Of a stretch of DNA of 60,344 bases, positions 51,875 to 59,692 are shown piece by piece (positions within the stretch are counted from its first letter, which is position 1; the number at the start of each line of letters is the position of its first letter). Below the pieces are notes generated by a model. It searched no databases, was not told the origin of the DNA, and saw only the letters and a list, made by a program, of their open reading frames with translations. The stretch comes from an uncultured Clostridia bacterium (lineage in GTDB: Bacteria > Bacillota > Clostridia > Christensenellales > Borkfalkiaceae). A program made the translations under genes and the position numbers. The DNA lies in contig CALVHO010000013.1 in assembly GCA_944328445.1 (NCBI GenBank), positions 1 through 60,344 on the forward strand, in the 5' to 3' direction.

Positions 51875-53212
51875 ATGCGGCCGTTCCCCTATTTTGAATG
51901 CGACGACAAGACGCTCAACGACGCCTTCCGCATCGCCTGCGGCGACGTGGAAGGAAACGTCGTGCCCTACCGCGGCGGCCTGCTCGCACAAAGAGAGCCC
52001 TGCCTGCTGGCGGGGCTGGACTACACGCAGCCGTGGACGCGCGACGCGGCCATCAACACCTGGTACGCCCTGGCCATGGCCGACGGCGAGGTGACCAAAA
52101 ACACCCTGCTCTCCGTGGTGGAAACAAAGGGCGGAAGGCCCGTCGTGGCGGGCTCGTACGGCCAGGCCTGGGACAACGCCGTTTGGGCGCTCGGCGCGCG
52201 CGAATACCTCGCCTTCCACGACGACGCAGAATTTTGCGCCTTCGCCGCAGAAGTGCTCCGCAACACCCTCGCCGAATACGAAGAGACCGCTTTTTCGCAG
52301 GACGTAGGGCTGTTTTCGGGACGCGCCGTGTACGCGGACGGCATCGCATCCTACCCCGACAACGTCGCAAACAAGCTGGACAAGGAGCCGCTGTACGCCC
52401 TCTCCACCAACTGCGTTTTTTGCGAGGCCTACCGCATCTGCGCGCGGCTGGCGCAAAAATGCGGCCTGCCGCACCTTGCGTACGCGCAAAAGGCGGACCG
52501 CCTGCAACGGGCGATCTTACACCATTTCCCCGACGCGGCGACGGGGCTTTTCGATTATTTCGCCCATGAAAGCGACGCGCAGGAAGCGCTCGGGCTGGCG
52601 TATGCGGTGCTGTTCGGCATCGCGGACAAAGAACAGGCGGGCCGCTTTTTCGATCGGGCGCACGCGACGGCGCACGGCATCCCCTGCGAGTGGCCGCCCG
52701 TCTCCCGCTACACGGGCTTTGCCGAGGGCAGCTACGGGCGGCACAGCGGAACGGTCTGGCCCATGATCAACGGGGCCTGGGCGCTGGCGGCGCTGCGGGC
52801 GGGGCGCGCGGACATATTCGGGCGCGAGCTCTCCCTCCTCGCCGAAAAGGCGGTGCGCGACCTGCACTTTTCCGAGATCTACCACCCCGACAGCGGCCTG
52901 CCCTACGGCGGCGTGCAGGAATGGGAAGGCAAGATCGTGCCATGGCAGTCCTGCCGCAAACAGACGTGGAGCGCGACGGCCTTCCTGGCGATGCTCTACA
53001 AGGGCGTTGCGGGGATCGCCGCCGGGGAAGGCAAGGTGACGATCCGCCCTCACCTCCCGCGCGGCGTCGGCGAGCTGACGCTGACGGGCATCGAAGTGTA
53101 CGGCCACCGCTTTGACCTGCGCGTCGTCCGCGAGGCGGACGGCCCGTCGCAGGCGGAGGGACGCGCCGAAGACTTCGGCGGGCGCGAGATCGTGCTGTCC
53201 TTTCACGGATAG
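51875..53212 (+). CDS. Six-hairpin (alpha/alpha) glycosidase-like protein
   Basis: A 445-residue protein of the (alpha/alpha)6 toroid type, as in GH15, GH37, GH63 and glycogen-debranching catalytic domains. The pattern DYTQPWTRDAAINTWYALA near residue 52, EWPPVSRYTGFAEGSYGRHSG near 270 and a final QTWSATAFLAMLYKGVAGI near 370 are characteristic, and a short C-terminal beta domain ends the protein. Asp and Glu residues in PWTRD and GVQEWEG are candidate catalytic groups. No signal peptide. The family is uncertain. ATG at 51875 follows CAGGAGGTGCAC. The GH36-like gene follows 54 bases downstream in the same transcript. Confidence 0.75.
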   Translation: MRPFPYFECDDKTLNDAFRIACGDVEGNVVPYRGGLLAQREPCLLAGLDYTQPWTRDAAINTWYALAMADGEVTKNTLLSVVETKGGRPVVAGSYGQAWDNAVWALGAREYLAFHDDAEFCAFAAEVLRNTLAEYEETAFSQDVGLFSGRAVYADGIASYPDNVANKLDKEPLYALSTNCVFCEAYRICARLAQKCGLPHLAYAQKADRLQRAILHHFPDAATGLFDYFAHESDAQEALGLAYAVLFGIADKEQAGRFFDRAHATAHGIPCEWPPVSRYTGFAEGSYGRHSGTVWPMINGAWALAALRAGRADIFGRELSLLAEKAVRDLHFSEIYHPDSGLPYGGVQEWEGKIVPWQSCRKQTWSATAFLAMLYKGVAGIAAGEGKVTIRPHLPRGVGELTLTGIEVYGHRFDLRVVREADGPSQAEGRAEDFGGREIVLSFHG

Positions 53213-53266
53213 CGCGTTCACGGCACGGACAGCGCAAACGGCCCCGCGGCCGGAAGGAGACAAACG

Positions 53267-55246
53267 ATGAACAAATTTTACACGCTCACCGTCGGCGAGG
53301 ACATGGAGATCGTCTACCGCACGCCCGCCAGAGAATACCGCCTGGGCGGGCCCTCTTTCGAGATCGACGGCAAGATCTGCGGCACCATCCGCGGCGCGAA
53401 GCGCATCTTCGCCACAGAACGCAAAGACGGCTGGACGGAGGAGCGCTACGAAGGCAGCCTCGGCGAAAACACGATCGCGCTCGTGCTGCGCCGCCGCGAC
53501 GGCACGCCCTTCGTGCGCTGGCACTTCGCGCTGGCGGGCGCGGGCAGGCTGACCAAGCGCGGCGGAAAGGACGGGCTCGTCTACATGCAGTACGCCTGCC
53601 GCGGCTTCCGTGGCAAGGAGGTGCGGCTGTCCGAATACAACCACCAGCGGTACAGCTTCTGCCTGGCCGAAGTGCCCGCCTTCCGCGTCGAAAAGGCCGT
53701 GATGGGGCCGATCCTCGTGCAGGCCGCGGCGGGCGCGAGCGCGTTGTTCGCCTACGAACACGGTTCGCAGTACCCCGACCGTTTCCTCGAATTTGCCAAA
53801 GTGCGCGGCGGGATACAGCTGCGCGCGGTCAAGGGGAATTACTGGCACGGGCAGGCGGTCGACGGCTACGAGACCGTCTGGCTGCAATTCGGCGCCTGCG
53901 ACGGGAACGAAGAGGAGCTCGCCGCGCTGTACCGCGCCTTCTGGCAGGACCATATCCTGCCCGGCCACCCCTCGCGCCGCCCGCTCCTGTATTACAACAC
54001 GTGGAACGTGCAGGAGCGCACGCAGCTGCGCACGGGCACCTACCACTCCTGCATGACGCTCGCCCGCATCCTCGAAGACGTGGAGACGGCCCACCGCATG
54101 GGCATCGACGTGTTTGTGATCGACACGGGCTGGTTTACCCGCGGCGGAGACTGGCAGGTGCGCCGCGACCGCTTCCCCGACGGGCTGCAAAGCGTGGCCG
54201 AAAAGCTGCACGGCTACGGCATGCGGCTCGGGCTATGGATCAACCCCTCCGCCGCGGGGCTGCAAAGCGACGCCCTGGCCGAATACGGAGAATGCGTCGC
54301 CTCCTATATGGGAGAGCGGACCAAACCCTTCCCCGTATGGGAATCGGAACCCTGCCACGGCATGTGCCTGGCCTCCCGCTATTGGGAGGTGCTCGCCGCC
54401 AACCTCATCCGCCTTTGCAAGGAGACGGGCGCCTGCTACATCAAATGGGACGCCATCTGGCAATACGGCTGCACGGACGGGCATCACCTGCACGGCACCG
54501 AAGAAAATTCCCAGCAAGAGCGCGGCGAGTGCTATTCCTTTTTCATGGAGCGCTACCTCGAAAAGATCTGCGACGCCATCTTAGAAGAATGCCCGCAGAC
54601 CATCCTCGACTTCGACATCACCGAAGAGGGCCGCTGCGTAGGCCTCGGCTGGCCTGTCCGCGGGAAATATTTCCTCGTGAACAACGGGCCCAACTACCAC
54701 AACTACGACCTGCCCGACCCGCAGTGGACCAACATCTTCGTCAACCCCGGGCCCGCGCGCACATGGATCTGCCGCGCCGCCAACAACTACGGCAAATGGA
54801 TCCCCTCGCACCTCTTCCTCTGCCATTACCTGCCCGACCCGCCGCAAAGTTCGCAGCGCATGAACCTCGGCTCGCTCATCCTCGGCGGGAACGGCATCTG
54901 GGGAGACTTGCACGCCCTTTCCGAAGAGGACGTCGCCCTGCACGCCGAAGTGCTCGGCACGTACAAACAGGTCGCCGAGGATATGGCGCGCGCCGCCGAA
55001 CGCATCGACGGCGAAACGGCTTCCTCCTTGCAAAAATACGAAAAGGTCGACCCCGCCACGGGCCGCGGCGCCATCGTGCTGTTCGGCTTCTGCGGCCGCA
55101 AAAGTGAACTGACCGCGCGCATCGAAAGCCCCGTCAGCGGCAATTTCCGCATCTTCGGCGACGCCGCCTGCGAGCGCCGCGGCGGCGCCTGGTTCGTGCG
55201 CGCCCGCTTCGACGGCGCCGACGCGGCCATCCTCTTCTGCCTCTGA
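53267..55246 (+). CDS. GH36-like alpha-galactosidase
   Basis: A 659-residue protein with an N-terminal beta-supersandwich (to about 235) and a TIM barrel starting PLLYYNTWNVQERTQL. The nucleophile Asp is in CYIKWDAIW near residue 396 and the proposed acid/base in DFDITEEGRCVG near 449; VIDTGWFTRGGDWQ near 286 and GLWINPSAAG near 330 complete the GH36/GH27 (clan D) pattern. It hydrolyses terminal alpha-galactosides (raffinose, galactomannan side chains). The acid/base region departs from the usual SGGGR, so specificity may differ (for example alpha-N-acetylgalactosaminidase). No signal peptide. ATG at 53267 with GGAAGGAGAC; terminator at 55294-55331. Confidence 0.85.
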   Translation: MNKFYTLTVGEDMEIVYRTPAREYRLGGPSFEIDGKICGTIRGAKRIFATERKDGWTEERYEGSLGENTIALVLRRRDGTPFVRWHFALAGAGRLTKRGGKDGLVYMQYACRGFRGKEVRLSEYNHQRYSFCLAEVPAFRVEKAVMGPILVQAAAGASALFAYEHGSQYPDRFLEFAKVRGGIQLRAVKGNYWHGQAVDGYETVWLQFGACDGNEEELAALYRAFWQDHILPGHPSRRPLLYYNTWNVQERTQLRTGTYHSCMTLARILEDVETAHRMGIDVFVIDTGWFTRGGDWQVRRDRFPDGLQSVAEKLHGYGMRLGLWINPSAAGLQSDALAEYGECVASYMGERTKPFPVWESEPCHGMCLASRYWEVLAANLIRLCKETGACYIKWDAIWQYGCTDGHHLHGTEENSQQERGECYSFFMERYLEKICDAILEECPQTILDFDITEEGRCVGLGWPVRGKYFLVNNGPNYHNYDLPDPQWTNIFVNPGPARTWICRAANNYGKWIPSHLFLCHYLPDPPQSSQRMNLGSLILGGNGIWGDLHALSEEDVALHAEVLGTYKQVAEDMARAAERIDGETASSLQKYEKVDPATGRGAIVLFGFCGRKSELTARIESPVSGNFRIFGDAACERRGGAWFVRARFDGADAAILFCL

Positions 55247-55293
55247 ACCCGCCGCCCGCACGGGCGGCGGACGAAACTTCTCCCCAACGCCAT

Positions 55294-55331
55294 GCAAAGA
55301 GCGCACCCGACGGGTGCGCTCTTTGCGTTTT
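55294..55331 (+). terminator. Terminator of the GH36-like operon
   Basis: A near-perfect 16 bp stem GCAAAGAGCGCACCCG (55294-55309) with its complement (55311-55326) followed by GTTTTC. The rest of the 173-base gap 55247-55419 shows no gene. Confidence 0.8.
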
Positions 55332-55419
55332 CTGCTAATTTTTACCTGCAAACATATGTGCCCCGGCGCATGTTCCGCTCCGAGGGCCCGCCGCCCTTCG
55401 CCTTTCCGCGTGCGGCGTT

Positions 55420-55515
55420 TCAGCGCGCGATGACGGGCAGGTCTTTGACCGCGGCGTAGATCTTTTCCGCGCAGCTGCCGCTAAGCAGCAGGCCGTCTCC
55501 GTAAAACGCTTTCAT
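55420..55515 (-). pseudogene. N-terminal stub of uronate isomerase (uxaC-like)
   Basis: A 31-codon frame directly follows the oxidoreductase gene (its ATG is 2 bases after the TAG stop). Its sequence, FYGDGLLLSGSCAEKIY then KDLPVI, matches in order the first ~28 residues of uronate isomerase, which continue into the metal-binding D-x-H-x-H motif. Here the frame breaks exactly before that motif and ends AR-stop, and no later part of the enzyme is present downstream. It is therefore a truncated remnant of a hexuronate isomerase gene that once belonged to this operon. The match is from memory of the family's start, so a chance small ORF cannot be excluded. Confidence 0.55.
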
Positions 55516-55517
55516 GG

Positions 55518-56684
55518 CTATTTCGTACCGCCGTAGGACATGGAATTGTCGATGAGGATGTCCTCGCCGCCCTTGTCCTTGGAGGCGGCGATGCGCTTTT
55601 GCAGCTCCGCGAAGTACAGGTCGTCGTCGATCGGCAAAGAGACCGTGCGCCCCTGCCAGGCCGAGAGCAGCATGGCGTCCATCAGCTCCACGCAGCGCAG
55701 CCCCTCGCGCCCGTCCACATACAGCGGCTGCAAACCCAGAACGGCGTCGGCAAAGTTGTTCAGAATGCCGACGTGCTGCGGGTTTTCCCCGCCCTGCAAG
55801 ACGATCTCCTCCGTGTGCGCGGGCTCGGCGAACCCGTCCTTGGCCGTTCGGAGAAATTCCTGCAAGTCCTCGTGCAGGCGGCCGACGGTGAGCGTGTCCT
55901 TTTCGCAGACGATCTTCCCGCGCGAGCCCAGCACCTCGAAGCGGTTGGTGCCCGGGGCGTCCGCCGTGGAGGTGATGAACGCGCCCGTCGCGCCGTTTGC
56001 AAATTCGAGGTAGGCCGTCACGTCGTCCTCCGTTTCGATGTTGTGCCATTTGCCGAAATGGCAGAAGGCGTGCACCTTATTCGGCATGCCGCAGATCCAT
56101 TGCAGCAGGTCGAGCTGGTGCGGGCACTGGTTCAACAGCACGCCGCCGCCTTCGCCCTTCCACGTGGCCCGCCAGCTGCCCGAATCGTAATAGTACTGCG
56201 TGCGGAACCAGTTGGTGATGATCCAGTTCACGCGGCGGATCGCGCCGATCGCCCCGCTTTGGACGAGGTCGTGCATGCGGATGTACAGCGGGTTGGTGCG
56301 CTGGTTGTACATCATGGTGAACAGGCGCCCGCTCTGTTCGGCGGCGGCGTTCATCTCCTTGACCTGCTTTGTGTACACCCCCGCGGGCTTTTCGCACACG
56401 ACGTGCAGGCCCTTGCGCAGCGCGCGGATGGCCAGCGGCGGGTGGCTGTAATGCGGCACGGCGATGATGACGGCGTCCACGTCTGCCCCGTCGATGAGCT
56501 CGTCCCCCGATTGGAAACAGCGGTAATCGCCGGGCGAATTTTTGCGCGCCGCTTCCAGCTTCTTTTCGTTCAAGTCGGCGATCGCCGTGACGACGCCGTT
56601 GCGCACCTTACCCGACTGAAAAAAGCTGAGGTGCATGCTCCCCATGTTGCCGACGCCGATGATGCCGAATTTTACTTTGTCCAT
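55518..56684 (-). CDS. Gfo/Idh/MocA family oxidoreductase (second)
   Basis: A 388-residue NAD(P)-dependent dehydrogenase: KFGIIGVGNMGSMH at residues 5-18 (Rossmann), CEKPAGVY near 98 (catalytic Lys), and a C-terminal domain with NQCPHQLDLLQWICGMP near 185 carrying the conserved His/Asp pair. Members act on inositols, sugar acids or deoxy sugars. Placed between remnants of a sugar-phosphate isomerase and uronate isomerase, it probably served a uronate or inositol-type pathway and may be the only surviving gene. ATG at 56684 follows AAGGAGGGAAACGGGGC and overlaps the end of the upstream damaged gene by 13 bases, suggesting former coupling. Confidence 0.9.
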   Translation of the reverse strand: MDKVKFGIIGVGNMGSMHLSFFQSGKVRNGVVTAIADLNEKKLEAARKNSPGDYRCFQSGDELIDGADVDAVIIAVPHYSHPPLAIRALRKGLHVVCEKPAGVYTKQVKEMNAAAEQSGRLFTMMYNQRTNPLYIRMHDLVQSGAIGAIRRVNWIITNWFRTQYYYDSGSWRATWKGEGGGVLLNQCPHQLDLLQWICGMPNKVHAFCHFGKWHNIETEDDVTAYLEFANGATGAFITSTADAPGTNRFEVLGSRGKIVCEKDTLTVGRLHEDLQEFLRTAKDGFAEPAHTEEIVLQGGENPQHVGILNNFADAVLGLQPLYVDGREGLRCVELMDAMLLSAWQGRTVSLPIDDDLYFAELQKRIAASKDKGGEDILIDNSMSYGGTK

Positions 56685-57156
56685 GCCCCGTTTCCCTCCT
56701 TGAATGCGTTTTCCGCCAGGATGCCGCGCAGCGCCGCGGCGGCCGCGGCGAACGCCGCGCGCGGCGTTTCGAATGCGTATTTGTTTTTTAAGCGGGTGCG
56801 GTCGATGTCCGCATAGCCCGCGAACACGGCCAGGTGCGGCTCGACCGTCAGCACCGCGTCGCCGCGGGGCAGTACCCGATCCCGACATAGGGCGCCCCGA
56901 GCGCCTTGTGCTCCGCGATCACCTCGTCCGTCTCGTTGACGATGCGCTCGACGGGCGTGTGCGTCGCGCAGACGCGCAGCCCGTTTTCGGCGAACCGCTC
57001 CCGCAGAAAATCCGTCCCGCATTTTCCGAACGCGGAGATCTGCACGCAGTCATACCCCGCCTTCGCCACTTTTTTGAGCGTCTGCGCGATGTCCTTTTCG
57101 GTCTGCGTGTAGGCGCGCACGGTGTAAAGCTGCGCCGCGATCACAAGTTTTTGCAT
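56672..57156 (-). pseudogene. Sugar-phosphate isomerase/epimerase, internally deleted and frameshifted
   Basis: An intact start (ATG 57156 after AAGGAGGAACGGCG) encodes about 97 residues of the TIM-barrel AP-endonuclease-2-like isomerase family (VIAAQLYTVRAYTQTEKDI; CATHTPVERIVNETDEVI; YVGIGYCP). The frame then stops at 56848. In another frame, from about 56870 to 56672, runs the family-like C-terminus LTVEPHLAVFAGYADIDR to NGAWTK. Together they make ~157 residues where ~250-270 are expected, so the middle of the barrel, including the metal site, is missing, and the halves are out of frame. The deletion junction lies in CCCCGCGGCGACGCGG near 56860. The protein cannot be functional. Confidence 0.75.
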
Positions 57157-57189
57157 CGCCGTTCCTCCTTCTTATGGCCGTTTGGTCAT

Positions 57190-57217
57190 AGTATAGCAGA
57201 CATTTTTTATTATTCAA
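57190..57217 (-). promoter_or_regulatory. Promoter of the decayed sugar operon
   Basis: Minus-strand TTGAAT (57212-57217), a 16 bp spacer and TATACT (57190-57195), about 30 bases before the pseudogene start. The promoter is still in good condition although its first gene is broken. Confidence 0.7.
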
Positions 57218-57239
57218 TAACCTTTTTTGCCTGAATACA

Positions 57240-57268
57240 TTGCTTTTTCTGCCTTTTTGTGGTAGGAT
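57240..57268 (+). promoter_or_regulatory. Promoter overlapping the start of the second AraC gene
   Basis: TTGCTT (57240-57245), a 17 bp spacer and TAGGAT (57263-57268). The predicted transcription start falls on or next to the ATG at 57275, which would give a leaderless message. Confidence 0.5.
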
Positions 57269-57274
57269 CGAAGC

Positions 57275-58051
57275 ATGCTGAACAAGATCGTTTTCGACCA
57301 CATCCAATTTTCGCACTCGCATGACTTTGACGTGGACGCGCACAACTTTTTCCACCACCAGCATTCCTCGTTTGAACTGTTGTACGTGATGCAGGGCGAG
57401 GGCACGTTCCTGATCGAAAGCACCTCCTACCAATTCACAGACCGCACCGTCTTTTTGATCCCGCCCGGGAAATACCACGTGATGAAGATCCCGCCGCAGC
57501 AAAACTATGAGCGCTGCATCGTCAACTTTTCGCCCGAGCTCCTTCCGCACTGCATGAAAGATACGGGCATTTTGTGCAAAAAGGCCGACGCGGCATTCGG
57601 AGAGCTCTTTTTGAAGGCGGACAAGTACGCCGACGACTATCCGCCCGAACCGCTGTATACGCTGCTGCTCTCCTTCCTGAGCGAGGCGCTCATCCTCCTC
57701 GCCTATGAAAAGGGCAAAGCGGAGTTCAAGACGACGCAGCTGCCGAAAGCCGTGACGGACGCCATTGAGATCATCGAAAAGAACAAGGACCAACCGCTGA
57801 CGGCGGGCGACATCGCGAAACGCCTCTTCGTGTCCGAGACCTACCTGCACCATATATTCAGCCGCACCATGAACATCAGCCTCATGCGCTACCTGCGCAT
57901 CAAAAAGATGTACCTGGCGCGCGAATACCTGCTGCGCGGCACCCGCCCCTCGGAGGTATGCACCCTCTTGGGGTACAAGGACTACCCCACTTTTTTCAAA
58001 AACTACCGCGCCGTGTTCAACGCCTCCCCTTCCGAAGACGCGCGCAGGTAA
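57275..58051 (+). CDS. AraC-family transcriptional regulator (second)
   Basis: A 258-residue regulator with an N-terminal cupin (HSHDFDVDAHNFFHHQHSSF near residue 14, metal/sugar-binding His cluster; VFLIPPGKYHVMKIPP near 60) and C-terminal HTH pair (about 165-255) including LTAGDIAKRLFVSETYLHHIFSR and PSEVCTLLGYKDYPTFFKNYR. It is divergent from the decayed isomerase/oxidoreductase operon, which it presumably regulated. The only ribosome-site-like sequence, AGGA, sits inside the predicted -10 box. It is unlike the AraC protein at 50825, being shorter and with a different sensing domain. Confidence 0.9.
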   Translation: MLNKIVFDHIQFSHSHDFDVDAHNFFHHQHSSFELLYVMQGEGTFLIESTSYQFTDRTVFLIPPGKYHVMKIPPQQNYERCIVNFSPELLPHCMKDTGILCKKADAAFGELFLKADKYADDYPPEPLYTLLLSFLSEALILLAYEKGKAEFKTTQLPKAVTDAIEIIEKNKDQPLTAGDIAKRLFVSETYLHHIFSRTMNISLMRYLRIKKMYLAREYLLRGTRPSEVCTLLGYKDYPTFFKNYRAVFNASPSEDARR

Positions 58052-58124
58052 GCAGGGCGCGCCCCGCCCGCGGCCGAGGGATCTGCAAAGCCCGCCGCGC
58101 ACGGACGCTTTTGCAAACAAGAAC

Positions 58125-58153
58125 TTGCAAACTTCGGATGTATGTGTTACAAT
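58125..58153 (+). promoter_or_regulatory. Sigma-A promoter of the second polysaccharide deacetylase
   Basis: TTGCAA (58125-58130), a 17 bp spacer and TACAAT (58148-58153). A second TTGCAAAC lies 14 bases upstream (58111), forming a direct repeat that could bind a regulator. Confidence 0.75.
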
Positions 58154-58191
58154 AGGAAAAGTTCCGAAGATACAAAAGAGAGGAAGAACGG

Positions 58192-58992
58192 ATGATACAA
58201 TTTCACGTCTATCCGCAGGGAAAAAGGCGCGCCGTTACGTTCGGGTACGACGACGGCCACCAAAACGACGAAAGGCTGATCGCCCTTTTCCGCAAATACG
58301 GGATGAAGGGCACCTTTTTCCTGAACGGCGGCAACTACCTTCACTGCACGGACGAGGAGGCGGAAGCGCTGCGCGGCTTGTACAAGGGGCAGGAAGTGGC
58401 CTGCCACACGCTCTTGCACGGATGGTGTGCCCGCATGCCGATGCAATCCGTCGTGACCGAAGTGTTTGAAGACAGAAAGATCCTGGAAGCGATCTTCAAG
58501 ACCCCCGTCACGGGGCTTTCCTACCCGAGCGGCTCTTACAACGAAGAAGTGCTGCGCGCGGTGCGCGCGTGCGGCATTTTGTACAGTCGGACGACATGTT
58601 CGGCCGGCCGATGCGTGCTCCCGGATGATTTTTTGGCGTGGCACCCCGCATGCCATCACGCGAACGCGCTGCCCGTGTGCGAAAAGTTTTTGCAGGGCAT
58701 CGATTCGGAGTGGGAACAGCCCCTCCTCTACATTTGGGGGCACAGCCATGAATTCCGGGAGGAAAGGGACTGGGAAAAAATAGAGGAAATTTTGAGGATG
58801 CTTTCGGGCAACGAAAAAATATGGTACGCGACAAATCTTGAAATTTACAACTACACGGAAGCCCAAAAACGGTTGCAGATCTCTGCGGACGAAAGGATGT
58901 TTTACAACCCGTCGGCCATCCCCGTCTGGGTCGAAAAAAACAAACAAACCGTCCTGGAAATCTTGCCCGGGCAGACGTTGACGCTCGAATGA
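58192..58992 (+). CDS. Polysaccharide deacetylase family protein (second)
   Basis: A 266-residue CE4-type protein without signal peptide. FGYDDGHQND near residue 17 holds the catalytic/metal Asp pair, CHTLLHGW near 71 the metal His pair, and YPSGSYNEEV near 107 the substrate loop; HSHEF near 185 is an additional conserved His. It belongs to the family with predicted de-N- or O-acetylation of sugars, and differs from the protein at 23903 by a long C-terminal extension (about 200-266) rich in Glu and Lys. ATG at 58192 with GAGAGGAAGAACGG. Monocistronic, with its own promoter and terminator at 59004-59044. Codon use is less GC-biased than upstream genes. Confidence 0.85.
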   Translation: MIQFHVYPQGKRRAVTFGYDDGHQNDERLIALFRKYGMKGTFFLNGGNYLHCTDEEAEALRGLYKGQEVACHTLLHGWCARMPMQSVVTEVFEDRKILEAIFKTPVTGLSYPSGSYNEEVLRAVRACGILYSRTTCSAGRCVLPDDFLAWHPACHHANALPVCEKFLQGIDSEWEQPLLYIWGHSHEFREERDWEKIEEILRMLSGNEKIWYATNLEIYNYTEAQKRLQISADERMFYNPSAIPVWVEKNKQTVLEILPGQTLTLE

Positions 58993-59003
58993 CAGTACGT
59001 AAA

Positions 59004-59044
59004 AAAGCCAAAGCGCCGCTGTTTTGCAGCGGCGCTTTGGCTTT
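59004..59044. terminator. Perfect 18 bp bidirectional terminator
   Basis: AAAGCCAAAGCGCCGCTG (59004-59021) and its exact complement (59027-59044) with loop TTTTG. It ends the deacetylase gene and could also stop transcripts entering from the repeat array. Confidence 0.88.
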
Positions 59045-59050
59045 GTATAA

Positions 59051-59692
59051 GATGATCGGGGCTTGCGGCTGCGCCGCAAAGCTCGCTCCGCGAGCACGTA
59101 AGGAGCGAAGCGACGGAATAGCGATTGTTCGCCGAAGGCGCAATCGCGTCACAGCTGCGGCAACAGCCGCAGCGGCTCGACTCTGTGCTACATCTCCACC
59201 ACGCAAAAGACGCCCCCGCAAAATGTGGAGATGATCAGGGCTTGCGGCTGCGCCGCAAAGCTCGCTTCGCGAGCACGTAAGGAGCGAAGCGACGGAATAG
59301 CGATTGTTCGCCGAAGGCGCAATCGCGTCACAGATGCCCGCATACGCGGGCATCGGATCGGCTCTGTACTACATCTCCACCACGCAAAAGGCCACCCCAC
59401 AAACCAACGTGGAGATGATCAGGGCTTGCGGCTACGCCGCAAAGCTCGCTTCGCGAGCACGCACAGATGCCCGCATACGCGGGCATCGGCTCGATTCCTC
59501 GCGTTCTCCACCAGCAAAAAAGACAGCCCCGCAAAATGTGGAGATGATCAGGACTTGCGGCTACGCCGCAAAATTCTTCGCTGCGCTCGAATACGAACAG
59601 CTGCGGCAACAGCCGCAGCGGCTCGACTCTGTGCTACATCTCCACCACGCAAAAGGCACCCTGTAAAGGGTGCCTTTTGCGTGGTGGAGATG
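59051..59692. repeat. Array of four modular hairpin units ending in a 56-base palindrome
   Basis: Four related units lie at 59051-59199, 59225-59380, 59409-59511 and 59538-59645, each beginning (GTGGA)GATGATC and ending CATCTCCAC or TTCTCCAC, so the ends are inverted repeats. Inside, separate hairpins follow one another: TTGCGGC/GCCGCAA, GCTCGC/GCGAGC, GCGATTG/CAATCGC and a variable last one (CTGCGGC/GCCGCAG or ATGCCCGC/GCGGGCAT). Units 3 and 4 lack parts of the middle. Spacers of 25-28 bases begin CACGCAAAAG or similar. The array ends with a perfect inverted repeat of 25+25 bases with a 6-base loop (59637-59692). No gene is supported here. Confidence 0.85.

Noticed and set aside
59051..59690. 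Small open frames inside the hairpin array on both strands
   Set aside because: They follow the repeat units, lack ribosome sites, and repeat the same peptide in each unit; they are by-products of the repeats.
59051..59692. CRISPR array
   Set aside because: Units are 100-155 bases, internally hairpinned and unequal, with similar rather than unique spacers, and no cas gene is nearby.
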